A DNA stretch of 64,000 nucleotides, taken from NCBI RefSeq assembly GCF_965363235.1, contig NC_134838.1:19996441-20060440 (forward strand), in the 5' to 3' direction. This document shows, in pieces, positions 26,601 through 41,600 of the stretch. The translations under genes and the position numbers were made by a program. The stretch is from Mytilus galloprovincialis. Lineage: Eukaryota > Mollusca > Bivalvia > Mytilida > Mytilidae. Under the pieces are notes generated by a model, which was not told where the DNA came from, searched no databases, and worked only from the letters and a program-made list of their open reading frames with translations. Each line of letters begins with the position of its first letter. The first letter of the stretch is position 1.

Positions 26601-29600
26601 TATTCTGTATGTATGTGCCTGTCCCAAGTCAGGAGCCTGTAATTCAGTGATTTTAGTTTGTTTATGTGTAACATATTTGTTTTTTTTGTACATAAATTAG
26701 GCCGTTAGTTCTCTCGTTTGAATTGTTTTGCATTGTCATTTCGTAGCCTTTTATAGCTGACTATTGTGTATGGACTTTGCTCATTTTTGAAGGTCGTATG
26801 GTGACATATAGTTGTTAATTTCTGAGTCATTTGGTCTCTTGTGGAGAGTTCTCATTGACACTCATGCCACATTTTCTTTTTTATATTGTGTATAAGTTTT
26901 GTAGTATTTCCCAATATTGGTTGAGGCAAACTAAAGTTAGAAGAACGGAACTCTTTTTTGGGATGTTCGGGAAGGACGGACTAGGGTAACACCTTATGCC
27001 TCTCCACTATGGCACCAACACAGAAGTTCTGACTATTGTGCTGGTAATACTCATCCCCTTAGCACTGTCATTAACACACATACACACAATTTTATTATAA
27101 AAATATTTAATCTTAATTTTTATTTCTTTTTTTTTGGGGGGGGGGCGAATGATTATATGCATTCCCTTCAGAAGGAGTCTCAAATTTGACAAATTTATTG
27201 TTGTAATATTTTATAACTTATTTGTCAACTAATTTTAAAGCTTACAAACTTAAATTGATCATCTCTTTCTTTTTATATGTCTTTTAACATTTTTTTTAAC
27301 AAAACGATTTGTTACATATACTTCAATTGTATTTCTATCAAATCTAGCATTATTATAAAGACAATTAAATACAATTCAGTCGAACTTGAAGACAAATATA
27401 CTATCATTCAAGTATATATGCAAGTCGTTAACTGGTCAAGTGGCTAGATGCACATATCTTCGGCCAATTGAACGACATGTCGTTTTAAAACTTCTAGAAA
27501 TATTAACCGAAATAAGGGATGAGTAAAGAAAAATAAATGAAAACAGAACGACTGAATTAAATAAAAGGATGTTCGATATACTGTATATTTCGGTTTATTT
27601 TTAAAATCTTTACGATGCTTTATTTATTTATATAGTTGCCTAATGAAAATAATTAAAAGAGAAGATAAATACCTTACAGCTTCCTTTAACGCCGATGCTG
27701 AAATGTTTAATGTTATAAAACAATTTTAGCGTCTTTGACCTACTTTATCTTTTTATTCGGATACTTGCGGTTATCTTCTCCAAGTTCAACGGGAACATAA
27801 GAATGATCTAGAATAGAACCCAGATGGAACCAAGAAGTTGGGTTGCTATAACCAAACAACCCGGATGTTGAACCAGTTACCATGGTTTCGAACCAGAGAA
27901 CCAAGGTTCAGAACCAAAAAAAACAGATGGAACCAAGGTTTAGAACCAGAGTGCCCGAATATAACCTAATTGCATTCAGAATTCTCTTGACTTTTTATAC
28001 CTTCAACGTATTTTCCAAATCATTTATCTATTTAGTATATTTATATATAATTATGGTATCGATATTGGTAAAACTTGGTCAAGCATACCAACTTCTCTTA
28101 AGTATAAGCTCTTATAATCACGAAAAGGAATACATTCGTAGAGTTTTAAACTATACGAAATAAAGGCAACAGTAGTATACCACTAAAACTGAGGGAAGCG
28201 CATCAAATATAAGTGGAGAACTACGACACAAAAGAAACACAATATTAAAATTTAGCACACACATTAACAAACTATAATATAACAACGGCCATTTTTCTGA
28301 CTTGGTACAGGACATTTTAAGAAAAAATGGTGGGTTAAACCTGATTTTGTGGCATGTCTAACCTTTTGCTTTAATTGCAATGTTGAATATAGCATTAAAA
28401 TGACAACATGTTGTTCCCAAATAGGTTAAATTTTATATTATGAAGACATGTCAAAATAACATGCTAATATAATCTTTATTCTATTTTATAATAATTACAG
28501 GATTGATTACATCTCTCTGTCGCACAGTTAAAGTTGCCGCAGGGTTTCACGGAGTTATGTGTACTGATGTGAAAATTAGTGAACTACTGTCTGAAATAGA
28601 GTACTTCTCTGAAGAAGAATATTCCTACGGATTTATGATAGATGGAACTGGGAGAGTCGTAATGCATCCACTGTTGCCAAATGCCGCGTTTGTCAATTAT
28701 AACGAAGATCCTGTATTAGTTGATATAAAAGTTCTTGAACGTGCACCGGCAGCGCATAACGTTATTGAATCAATGAAGAGGTATGAAAAGTGAAATAACA
28801 AAAATACCGAACTCCAAGGAGAACTTTAAAACGGAAAGTCCTTAATCAAACGACAAAATCAAAAGCTCAAACACACCAAACAAATGGATAACAACTGTCA
28901 TATTCCTGACTTGGTACAGGCATTTTCTTATGTAGACAACGGTGGATTAAACCTGGTTTTATAGTTGAATACAGATCGATGTATCTAAAATCTAGAATTA
29001 ATGTAATGAGTTCAGACGTAAATAAAATGAAAACTTAATGTTTTAACTATTTTAAAAAATATCACGGTAATTTAATCTGTTGATCTCCTGTATATGGCAT
29101 ATCACTCATACATGAAATATAATTGTACTTACTGAAATTGAATTTTTGGAAAATGTATTCATAATTAAGGATGAACATGTTTTAGAATAACAATGAACTT
29201 TATTACAAAAACTGTCAAAGATGCTGGACAGAAATTGTAAAAAAATAATCTGCTGAAATCACAATGAGAAAATATAATACAAATGTGTCGAAAACAAATG
29301 CAAAGATTTGAAAAGTAGGCTTGATATGATCTTCCCCGATTAATGATACAATCGGGTAAGATGAAAATGTGTACAAACTGACATGTTAACTTAGCATATT
29401 AAATTCTTGTAATGATATGGATGATATAGAACTTTTGACGCGCAAAATTGAAACTGCAAATTGGAAAACAGAAGGATGTTCATTGCGTCGACTGCTGCAA
29501 GTTTTTTCCTTACTGACAAGAAATTCAAATGCAAAGGAACATAGATATAGGAAAGTGTGGTATGAGTGCTAATGAGATAACTTTCCATCCAAATAACAAT

Positions 29601-32600
29601 TTATACAATTTAACCATTATAAGTAAAGGTACGGCCTTCAACACAGAGCCTTGGTTCACACCGAACAACAAGCTATAAAGGGCCAGAAAATTACTAGTGT
29701 AAAACCATTCAAACAGGAAAACCAACGGTCATATATATATATTATATATATATATATATATATAACTCGTGTAAACATCATCCCAACAATGTTAGATCTG
29801 TAAATTTGCTTTCGCAAATATTTTGTTCTTCCCTCGCCGGGATTCGAACCCATGCTACCGAGATATCGTGACACCTAATCGCCTGCACTGTAGCCGTCCC
29901 ACTAGACCACACGACCACCTGGGCTTCAAAATAAAGCTTTCAGTGGCCGTGTGTTACCTTTCCTCGTCAGTTTTAATCTAGCGTCGTACTATGATATATA
30001 AGGCATGAAGATGTTATTGTTACAGATCAGCTCAATTATCTATAGTAAAGGATCCTACAAATTAATGCAATATACAATCACAGAAAATAATTATATTTAT
30101 TTTATAAGTACGTCTGAGTCAGTGACAACTCTACAACAGATTTATCCATCGGATCACCAGCAATGATGGTGATACATGGCTGTGCACATTATGAATATAC
30201 AACTCGTCTAAACATCAACCCAACAATGTTAGATCTGTTAATTTGCTTTCGCAAAATTTTTTGTTCTTCCCTCGCTGGGATTCGAACCCATACTACTGAG
30301 ATATCGTGACACCTAATCGCCTGCACTGTAGCCCTCTTGCTAGACCATACGACCACCTGAGCATCAAAATAAAGCTTTCAGTGGCCGTGTGTTACCTTTC
30401 CTCGTCAGTTTTAGGACTTAGGACAGGTTCAAACATTTGCCACGGGATTTAACGTTTTAATAATATCAAACCTTCTCCCGTTTCCTAAAACAATAGTATA
30501 ACAAAAACATGCATGAACTAAACATATAAATGTAAAAAATCTGACGTTCCTTATCACAGCAAGTTTCAACATGGGCAAGAGTGCTAAAATAGGACTCAGA
30601 TTAATAATAACATAAATTTTAAATTACATTTGATTGAATGTTTACAATTTATGCATCTAACTGTAATATTATTAATATGTGCAACTGTATGAATGTTTTT
30701 TTCCGAATTCATCCATATGCTCCAAATACATATATGGTCTAACCCGTTCTAGACCGGACGAGCGTATTGATACGGTCCGACCGTACGAGTATACGTATAC
30801 GGTCAAAAAACCACAAACCAAATAAACACAGCTAAAATAGTTTGATACAATGCAGAATATGATTGCAAGACAAAGGCAACTTTGATAGATAATACACATT
30901 TAAGAATTAAAATTAGTTAACTGGTGAATAAAGATCAAATATTTTACAGGTTTTGTCGTTTAGAAATCTATATTTTTTAATTCTGACCAAAAAAGGACCA
31001 GGTAAAACTATCAATCCACTAGAAAAAGTAAGAGAATGTCATTGGGTAACTTTGAATATGTATACAGTTTTGTTTTATTCTAATAAACTGTTGAACGGAT
31101 AACCTTTAATTATTTAGTATATAATCATGGAATAGTTCTATCATTTCAGTGGTGGTTCTGGATTTAAAAACTTTACCAAGGTGTTCACAAAGCCGCGTGG
31201 CAAGCTTATTAATGACGGCAGTAAGGATGTTGTTCTAAATGCCAATTTTTTCTGGGGTCCAGTAAGTAAAGATAAATTTTCTATATTAAAAAGTAAGATA
31301 CTGTAAAAATATGAAAATGCACACTAAGTTGCTTATATTGAATAAATGATCGGAAATGACATGTGCAATAATATTGGCTTATAACATGACCATTTTCGTA
31401 TTAGCCCTGGTATCGCCCCCAAGACTCCCATATAGGCCCGAGGTTAAAATTTGAAAAACCAAATTTTTATGAAATTCGCATATGGTCGAGCAAATTATAA
31501 CATTATTATTATAATGATATATTACTTCTAAATGCAAACCCTTATAGTTTACTAAGATATCATATTAAGTTGATAAACTCATCATAGATACCAGGATTAA
31601 AATTTTATATTTACACCAGACAAGCGTCTCGTCTATAAAAGACTCTCGAATGAAAAAAAAAACAATATAAGAGCCATATAAAGCACGAAGTTAAATGCAA
31701 GCAACGTTTTAAACAGTATATTTTTTAAAATATTAAAAATACCGGTGTATAACAACTTCTTAAAGACTCTGGACGAAATAGAGCTTGGTCAAATTTATAA
31801 TAATTCTAATTGACGTGTACTTCACATCTTATTTTCGTATCAAAATTAACTATTCTAGTCAGCAAAAGTAACGATACACAAGTTTGAACTGTAATTTATC
31901 ATAGAATATGATAAATAAGAATAATCTGTTATCCAATGAAAAGCATTGATTAGCAAGACAAATACATTTGATTAAAAGAATCTGACCGATTTGTAAAGTG
32001 AGAAAAAAAGTTCTCATATCGTTTTGGGAAATGTTTTGTGAAAATATGATTTTTGAAATAACAAAAACAGCAAAACAAATTCGTTTATAAGTCGTAAATC
32101 AATGATAAGAAAATATTCCTCGGTTAGACCTGTTTGGCAATTGTTTACCTTGGTACAATGTATCTAATTCCATTGTATGTGGGAAAACACATTGCCTAGT
32201 ACAATGAATCCTATTTTTTATTGTTAACTAGTAGATTAGATTTTTCGAAGAAAATGAGTTTTAATGTTGGAATGATTCAAATAATATTGGTTAAACATTC
32301 GTATTCTAAATTATACGTTTTTTTACTTATCCTTGAGTTACATAACCGTAAAAAAAGCCTTATCTGTTTCGGCCCCTTAACGTTTAATCCTCTTTAATGC
32401 TCACCCTTTTTGTCTTTCTTCTTGCCAAAATTTGTCTTAAAACTTGAAGAAGAATGTTTCAGAATCACGTTTCGTGAAAAATGAAAAAAATATATAGGCT
32501 ATCTTGTCATTTATGAAATATGATATAAAAGAGGGGAGATAATTTGAATTGATATTTTTACAGGTTCCTCGGAGTAACTTTTCTTTGTGTATTGTACTTG

Positions 32601-35600
32601 TGGACGAATCTTACTCTGAAATCGATGAAAAACAGTTTCAGCCCAGCAGCACAGATATAAAAAATATGTTTATGTTCCATGATCGCAGTCTTTTGAAGGA
32701 TGACTTTCAAAATTGTAAATTCTATAGAAGACGAGCTACATTGGGTAAGTAACATATAGTCAAAGCGGCATTCGAATCTAAACAAGACAAGGTATAGTTA
32801 TATTTATGAAGACAGATTTATGAAATATATATTTAATGCTTGGTGTAGCAAATAACTCTCTCAGACAATTAAATTCAAGCGAAGAATAACACATTTTGCA
32901 GTATATTCTCGTTGGGTTATTTTTTATACCCAAATGCGTAGATACTGCTAGAATGTTGTTACATAGCAATTGAAACTTTACAAGACAAAAGTTAGATGAG
33001 ATAAAATATTTATGTTTCAAAATTCAACATACGTAAGTTACGTTTTTCGTATTAGCACTTTTTAAATTTTTAAATATTAAAACGTAGACATAAAAGGTCA
33101 ATAATAATACCGGTATTCCTCGATCTAGTTTTAAAAGTACCTGTGCATGCAATGATCAAACCAAATCATCGACGCTATCATAGATGCATAAAAGATATAG
33201 AAACGGTTGGAAAAACATGATGTAAAGAAAAAGAAATAAAATAGGCAAATGCATATTTGGTCAAATGAGTGAGCTGGAACCTTAGTTTCTTTTTAAAAAA
33301 ACATGTTTATTTGACACATATTTTGAACAGTATGTTATAAATTATAAAGTATCGATTACTGAGCTCATGAAACCCTAGGGACTAACAATCCACCAACAGT
33401 GATGTCGACCTGGTGCTATATAATTTAAATAAGACAATAAATCTCCAACATTCGCAGCAAGTTTCCTGATCTTCGATTAGCTTTGTAATACAATGTAACA
33501 CTATGTTGCACGTTTCTGCAAAAGATCATTAAGCCTGCAATTGCTATTTAAAGTTTGATTGATTCCATAAACGCTTCGATTATCTTTCAATTTTACTGTT
33601 CAGATCACAGTTCTGTCAAGTTCACGCAATCTGCTTTCCAAAATCCATTTCAATTCATAGACAGCGATGAAACAGCCGAGGATGTCAGCAAATATACAAA
33701 CTTTATCACATCAACGGGGAGTAATCCAGGGTTTAAGGTCAGATATATATGGAATATATGTGAATGATAATTAAAATATCAGTAAGAAAAAAAGGGTCGT
33801 AGCACATATTAGACACTATCTCAAGAAATCAGACGTCACAAATATGAAAATATCAGAGCATATGTATATCACGCACCAAGACATATTTTGACTGAGCAAA
33901 TCAAGTCATGACACTAAACCGCTATAAGATTTAATTTTTGTCCAGACATCAAAATAAACTTTGTAAAGTCTAAATATAAAAATAGATGATATACTGAATT
34001 GTAAGACTTTTTCAAAATGATTGATATAAGTATAAAACGGTGGACAATGTTCGGATGGTTAATGATATGAAGTAATTTCTTATATTATATTATAGAACTA
34101 CTTTGAAATGGAAAATTAATCATAAGAAAAGCATGCGACAATAGCCGACACATTTACTCTATAAATAATACATAACATAATGCATCTTTATTTGTTTCAA
34201 CCGTCTTTATATCTTTATGATTTTATCGTATTATATATTTTGCATTTTAAGAAAGAAATCTGTATCAACAGTTATTTTCAACATTATTACTTTACGATTA
34301 CTTTTTCATACTTTATATTAAAAATGTTTTGATTGTTCTTCTTCTAAAACCATATTTATAGTCAACTGTACGTTCATCTGTCTGGGCTACTTATAAAGCT
34401 GAACAGTTTTGGAAGCAAAATCCTGTCAGTTATGTATCATGGCGGTACATTGGTACAAAATCAGGAATCATGAGAACTTATCCGGGAATTCTGATGCATA
34501 AAAACTTTGACCATGAAAAAAGACCTTGGTGAGAAAGATTTACTTTGTATGTCGAAAATTAATTCGGAAATAGTTCTATTAAGCTTCAATCTAAGGTTAT
34601 GAATAAAAAGTATAACAGTAACCGCACGGAAAATCTATCAAATATTTCAAATCATCGCTTAGTTTCTATATTATCAACTCTACACCTTTGGATTATTTTG
34701 TTTTAAAAACGCACATATTCTAAATTTATATATATTTTTTTTTCAAATCGGACATACAACTAGTTAGGTTTCAGAAAAGCTCTTCGGAAACATGAAATTC
34801 ATAGAGTACCGTTTTCTTTTTTTCATCGGGATAGTTCATTTAATTACATCTTTCTGTTGTATAAAATATTTTTTGACAGTTTATTTACCAATGGATATTA
34901 AAGAAATTTTCAATTTAAGGTGGCGCCAGGCTTTAGGACATCCAAATACTATGTATCTAACAACACCGTATGTTGATGGCTGGGGATCCGGTATAGTTCT
35001 GACATTTATACATACACTACATAAAGCTAAGTAATTAGTTTTATTTAGCTTTTTTGGCTAAAATATTATAAAAAAAAACTTTTGTATAAAAGAAGGAAAC
35101 AACTCATTCGCAAGAATGAGGCTTAACATTGCAATATAAATTCACCGTTTTATGAATTTTCTAGCTATAAAAGGGAGTCAATAGTTATTAAAGGTATAAG
35201 GATTATAATTTCGTACGCCAGACGCGCGTTTCGTCTACATAAGACCCATCAGTGACGCTCATATCAAAATAGTTATAAACCAAACAAATACAAAGTTGAA
35301 GAGCATTGAGGATCCAAAATTCCAAAAAGTTGGCAAAAGATTTCACAGAATTATTCGAGCTAATAAGTTGAAAATGTACTGACAACGCCATGGCAAAAAA
35401 CGAAAAGGAGCAAAAGACAAAGAACAGTTTACAAAACAAAATAAAGAAAACTAAAGACAGAGCGACGCAGACCCCAACAAAAACCAGGGTTGATCTCAGA
35501 TGTTCCTGAAGGATAAGTTCATTCATGTGATAACCATCTTGCTGCTTATGTACAAACAAAACCGATGATAAGTCTAATCAGTTAGGTCACATTCGAGACA

Positions 35601-38600
35601 AAAGGTCAGGAATCGTATCAACTTGAGATACATTATTAATTTGCGGGTGCTGCTAGAATTTTGCTACAAATACATTAAAGGTTCACCGTTGCGAAACTTA
35701 AATCATCTCTTTTGATGAGTTTATTGAAAGCCTATCTAATGTTATTTTTTTAACAATTTGTGTATAAAAAAAATGAGGGTATGAGCAAGTCAAGTATTAA
35801 TAGTCTCACACAGCCGTAAAAAACATCAAAGCGAAGTTGTATAGTATTTCAAGCAAAACAATCCTCAAAATTGTGTCCAATATGATTTTAGCCACCTATG
35901 CCTTGAGTAGAAACCTTAGTCTTTTATAACCATTATTTTATGAGAAAGATAAAAGGAAAAGGTCTTGTGATTAATATTTCATGTCGACAAATTGTTTTCT
36001 TAAATCAAAGTTTAACAGAGAAATCGGGTTTCTCATGATGTCTTTCAAAACATTGCACTGATATTGACTGGTGTCTCTTTTGAATACGATGCAGATTTGA
36101 AACATCTCGAACGGTATTCCTTTTGAGGAAAGAACCCAGACGGTACCAAATTTCAATGAAGTGTGTTTCATGGCATTAAATAATATCCTATCATGTAAGG
36201 TCATTCTCAACTTACAAAAATGTCAATTGGAGTATTACTGTACATTCTTCCATCTTCGAAAGTCTTTTAAGGTTTAAATATGTGTAGTCAGAAAAGACAC
36301 TCAGTTTAGTAGATGTATTAGGCTAAAACACCAGAAAACGGCTTTAACGCATAGTTTCGAAACGAAAAATGGGAAGTTCTGTTAATTTATCGCTACAATA
36401 TATGAGCAGAACATGAGATAATCTTGACAATGAAACACTTTACATGTATGTAGGTGGTCCATGTTTGTAGCCAATGGAATTAAGTTTGACACAACAACTA
36501 TAAAGTTTAGCCGACAAATCAATCAAAGTAGCGAATTTCAATAATCTGTAACATTTTCAGTCTTTTTATTGTGATCGTGAAAGGTTTTAAACTTTAAATT
36601 ATTAGACTGATAATTTTAATTCGGTGCTCGTGAAAAAATATTTCGCCACCACCAATCACAAAAAGGACAGTAAGGTTAACAATTGGAAATCTTCGAATAA
36701 GGCATTAAAAGACATTTATAAAACTTTATGTAGAATGTATAAATCAGACATGTTCGAGTACTGCAATTATCCTTTAAAAGTAAATATTCTGTAAATTGCA
36801 TTTGCTAACTCTTATTGCTTTGACATATTTTAGTTCCAGTGCAGTAACTGCAACTGTTGCTGCTGATTTTCCATTACAGTATTTCAATTGGTTCATTAGT
36901 AAGATATATCCTTCCTGCGAAGACGGGAACAGGTAATCTATAATAATGCATTTGAAAAACATTGATAACACATTGATATACACTAATCTCTGTGTACCGA
37001 ATGAAATATTGTATTGCTATCAACATAAACAATATGGATTTATAGCAGTTTATAATGATAATTAGAACTACATCAATGATAAATTATGTTAACACAGTCA
37101 GAATGTATGGTTTCATTTCAATAATAAAACTTACGTTTCTTGCCTTCCTTAATGGTTAGCTTTTAGTACACCCATAATCATAATAAGAGCTATGTTTCGA
37201 TGAATTTTTAAACAGTGGTTAATTTCATTTTTATCCGTTCAGTTGTTTTAAAAATTATGTGCATTCCCTTTTTACAGGTCCTCCCAAACAGAATTTCTCA
37301 TATTGTACGAGCAGCGTTCCAGTGATATAGTGTTGCGTAAGAGCCTTTGACTTTCTACGAAACACAGAACAGGACGACTCAACTTTTGGTCATCACCTTA
37401 CTTGTTTGATGAGCTGTAACTTAAAAGCGCTTTTCTTATATATCAATCAGATATCTTGAGTAAAAAGTAGGGGATGCAAAGTACAAAATTTGTAGTGCTT
37501 GTGTGGCTATTCAATTTGGAAAGAAAGCCGGGATTATCAGTAAATCTTATTTAAGCCTGGTCGTATCGTCGATCGATGGTTTCATGAATGATTGTTGACT
37601 CTTATTTTAAGATTCATACTATGTTTCATTTCAGATGCATTATTTTGGACAATAGTGGGTTTATTGTGATGCACCCTAGACTTAAAGACACTACAGATGA
37701 ATCTGACTTTCATGAACCGAAACATATTACTGTCGAGGTATTTTTAAAATAAACATATGTGTTAGGTACATAGGCAACTTGGTGTTATTTGATAACCCGT
37801 TATTTTAGGGAAACTTAATATGTAAATTATTCAGATAAACACTTTTATATTTCTCATTGTTTTATATGAGGAAATTATAAATATGTCAATCATCTACAGA
37901 GTACTTTATAATTTCAACATCATTTCGGATATCTCAATATCATTTTATCTCTAGATATAAAAATATGATGTAAATCTCTTCCGCCCTTCACTTCTTTACT
38001 TGAACTTCTAATCATCTAAAATGGCTACATCGTAGCATTAACACAACAAACCCCTAAACGGACGCATTATTTTGTAGGAGCCTGGTTTCGCAGAAATATT
38101 GAAGATTAAATTGGTGCTGAATTTCAAAGAATGCCAAGATTTCTCTGAGAACATAAATCTTCGATCATTTAGGGTACTAACATTAACGGTACCAATTTTC
38201 CTGCACCAGATGCGCATTTCGACAACATCATATTATCTAATACCAACACCGAAATATACATGTGCCAATTTTTTCAGTATTAGTCTATAGTTTTGTAACG
38301 AAAATTACGAGTAACAAACACAGATACATGCACCTCGTTTTAAAAAGTAGAAAATGCAAAATTTGGTAGATTTGCATCGATTATAATTATTGTTTCATAT
38401 GTTTAGTTTCAAATAACGCTAATATGTTTCTCAAATTATCAAAATTATTATCAAAAATTATTAGTCAATCATTATCTATTTCAAAATTTCCTTTTTTGGT
38501 TCTTGAAGTATTAACATCAGGGTTTTTTTTTATAATTAAATACATTTTTGTTATTTTTTTATGCATTGACAGGTTAAAAATGTTGCTTGAATAAAGATTA

Positions 38601-41600
38601 CCCAAGGCAAAAATACTGAAAGTATCATTGGAAAACTTGAAAAAGGTGTTTTGTTTTTTTGGGAATAAAAAATAGCCGAGAGTTTCCTTAAGAAAAGTGT
38701 GTCTTATAAGTATAAGACACTCCGTCTTTTAAGTATTGCTTATCAAAAGTAGATATGATTAGTATCCTCAAGAATCAAGCTAAATTTACATTGGTTGTAT
38801 CAGCTGAAATGAATAATAAAGTTTGAAATAAATAAAGGAGTGAAAAAGAAACCATTTATGAGCATTCCAGATGTATGGACATACAATCAGCATCGGTATT
38901 TAAAACTCGGATAATGGCAGAAATTAATCTAAGCATAAACTACAAAATCGCATCAAATATGATGTGTCAAATAAGGGCTAACAATAAATCAAATAAGATT
39001 TTCTTCTATTATTATGCACTTTATTGCTAAATTTGTAAAACACTAGAACTGTTTTATTCGTATTAATCAATTTTTAATTGTTTTATTCATATAAATCAAT
39101 TTTTTATTGTTTTATTCATATGAATCATTTTTTGTATCACTGTTGTTTAATATATTACCAGTTATAATTATTTTAACATAATTTTTACAATCAGAAGATT
39201 TTACAGAAAGGTTTCTCTTTTCTGTTTTCTTCTGAAAACGCTTTACTTGATCATTCAAAGGTGACCATGCCATCAGGATTTTCAAGTGGATTGGATTTTA
39301 AGGATACGGATGACAAATTTGAGATAAGACCAATTGCTGAGAGTAACTTGTTTATCATAAGATTCAAAGCGAAACCATCAAGCACATGTTCTTGTGTAAG
39401 TTCAGATAAAAAAAGACTTGATGATATTAATTTTACTGCTCCCGATGCGCATTATTAAATATATGTCTCATAAGAGATGCTCGAGGACAAAATATGTGAA
39501 ATTTTAAAACTTGTGATAAAATTGAAGAGCAAGTAAAACAAAAAGGACAAAAGGTTAAGCCAAATCCGGGCAAGGAACTAAAAATATGCAGAAAGGAGAT
39601 ACATTCTTTATTTCTTGTTTGAGTTACGACTGCATATTGCAAATTAGTTGTACCTTCAAATTGTTCGTAAACTAATTGCACAGCTACGATTTAATTTGTT
39701 GATATGGTGTAGAGATATTGACTATTGTTTTATCTATATTTTGAAATATAACTTTTCAGAAGACCTTACTAAATCATTATGAAAAAAATGTATTACATTG
39801 TACAATAAGTACCGTGCCGTTGTAAGTAACTAATCCATTTCCATTCTCAATTTTATTATATCCAATAACCTCCATAATGACACACTGAGCAAGACCAGTA
39901 TGCTTATTATCAAAAGTATACAAAAAAACGTCGTTGAAAACTCTAGATATGCACAAAAGTAAAAACTTATATCTTTTTTTAGAAATAAAAGCGAAACTGG
40001 TTAAAATTGCTGCCCTACTTCACTGGTTACTATGTATTTTATATTGTATATATTAGGAATGTTTATGGACTTTTATCCTGCATTTCGATGACGACTTTAA
40101 AACATTTACATTTTTATTTGCTATTGTATCTTTGGTTTTTAAATGTACATCTCAAACAATTCACATTATTTGAAATGAAATCGCAAACATAACCTCAAAA
40201 TTATCAGTGTTTAAATATTAATTTTCGTGTAAAAGATGGACGAAAGATACCAGAGGGACAGTTAGACTCATAAATCGACAATAAACATGGCTAAAAATGA
40301 AAAGGACAAACAGGCAAACAGTAGTTCACACGACACAACATAGAAAACTAAAGAATAATCAACAAGAACCCCACCAAAAACTAGGGGTGATCTCAGGTGC
40401 TTATGTTCCTCAAAATAAAAAAACACGCTATATTTGATAAAAGTGCAAATATAGCATACAAATTTAACACACCTGTTGTTAATGATAGTTGGATGATTGC
40501 AGAAGAACAGAGACTATTCGTTAGTTCCGAATCAGTTATGACATAAAAGGGAGTGAAAATTTTCATTTTTGACCATGCCACATCAGCAACCGTGCTTAAA
40601 TCTAATATTTGGCTATCAAAATCGGTGACATATGGTAGGTTATGAGCAAATAGAATTAACACTTGCATCTATTTTATTCATTAACATATAATCTTATAGG
40701 AATCCAAGAGCTATGTTGTGAAAGAAACTGCATATAAACGTGCTAAATATTAAGCTTCCCATTACAGCATTTTGAAATATTGTTTAATTCCTGAGACTAT
40801 TTACAGCAGAACAGCAGGTCTAACAATTCGATGTTTGATTATAAAAATACGATAAACTTGTACCATTTTTTATTTTAAAGTCTTTTTTTCTATTTCGTGA
40901 ATTTAGGATGGATCAAAGTCACCTGATGTCGTTAAATGCCAAGGTCCCTGTCAATGTTTGTGTCATATGCCAATTATCTTTGACGTTTGCGCAAACAGAT
41001 ATAACACCGAGTATGTTTATACTACATTTATTTATGTTACATATTATGATACATACATGCACAGAAACCACCATCTCCGGATTTAATTCATAAGTATACT
41101 TTACTCGCAAACCTTCTTTCCAGCACATAAATTATATTTTATGAGACATTAAGAAGACTTTGTGCGTGCTTTTCGCATTTTATTAATCAATGTTCAGCTC
41201 AATTAAGGCTTATATACTTTTCTATGTATTGAGTTACGCCTGCCAATTGATATTTTATAGTGTGTTTGTCTATGTTGTGATGTTATGCTATTTTTTCAGA
41301 AAAAAAGGAGAAGGTTTGGATCCATTAAAACGTTTTATCCCGCTGCAAATGTTTGCACCTGTCCTAAGTCAGGAATCTGATGTACAGTAGTTGTCGATTG
41401 TTTATGTAATTTATACGTGGTTCTCGTTTCTCGTTTTTTTTATTTTATATAGATTAGACCGTTGGTTTTCCCGTTTGAATAGTTTTACACTAGTAATTTG
41501 GGGTCCTTTATAGCTTGTTGTTCGGTGTGAGCCAAGGCTCCGTGTTAAAGGCCGTACATTTACCTATAATGGTTTACTTTTTTAAAACTGTTGTTTGGAT

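Noticed and set aside
29831..29920. Possible functional tRNA gene on the minus strand
   Set aside because: Boxes A and B are tRNA-like, but the sequence does not close into a full cloverleaf by eye and is part of a 212-bp repeat present twice.
34792..34919. Upstream in-frame extension of exon 15
   Set aside because: A good acceptor at 34919 restores the family sequence in phase with exon 14; the upstream part has no resemblance to CACHD1.
35203..35559. 118-codon antisense frame
   Set aside because: It covers adjacent R2 and R1 repeat copies inside intron 15.
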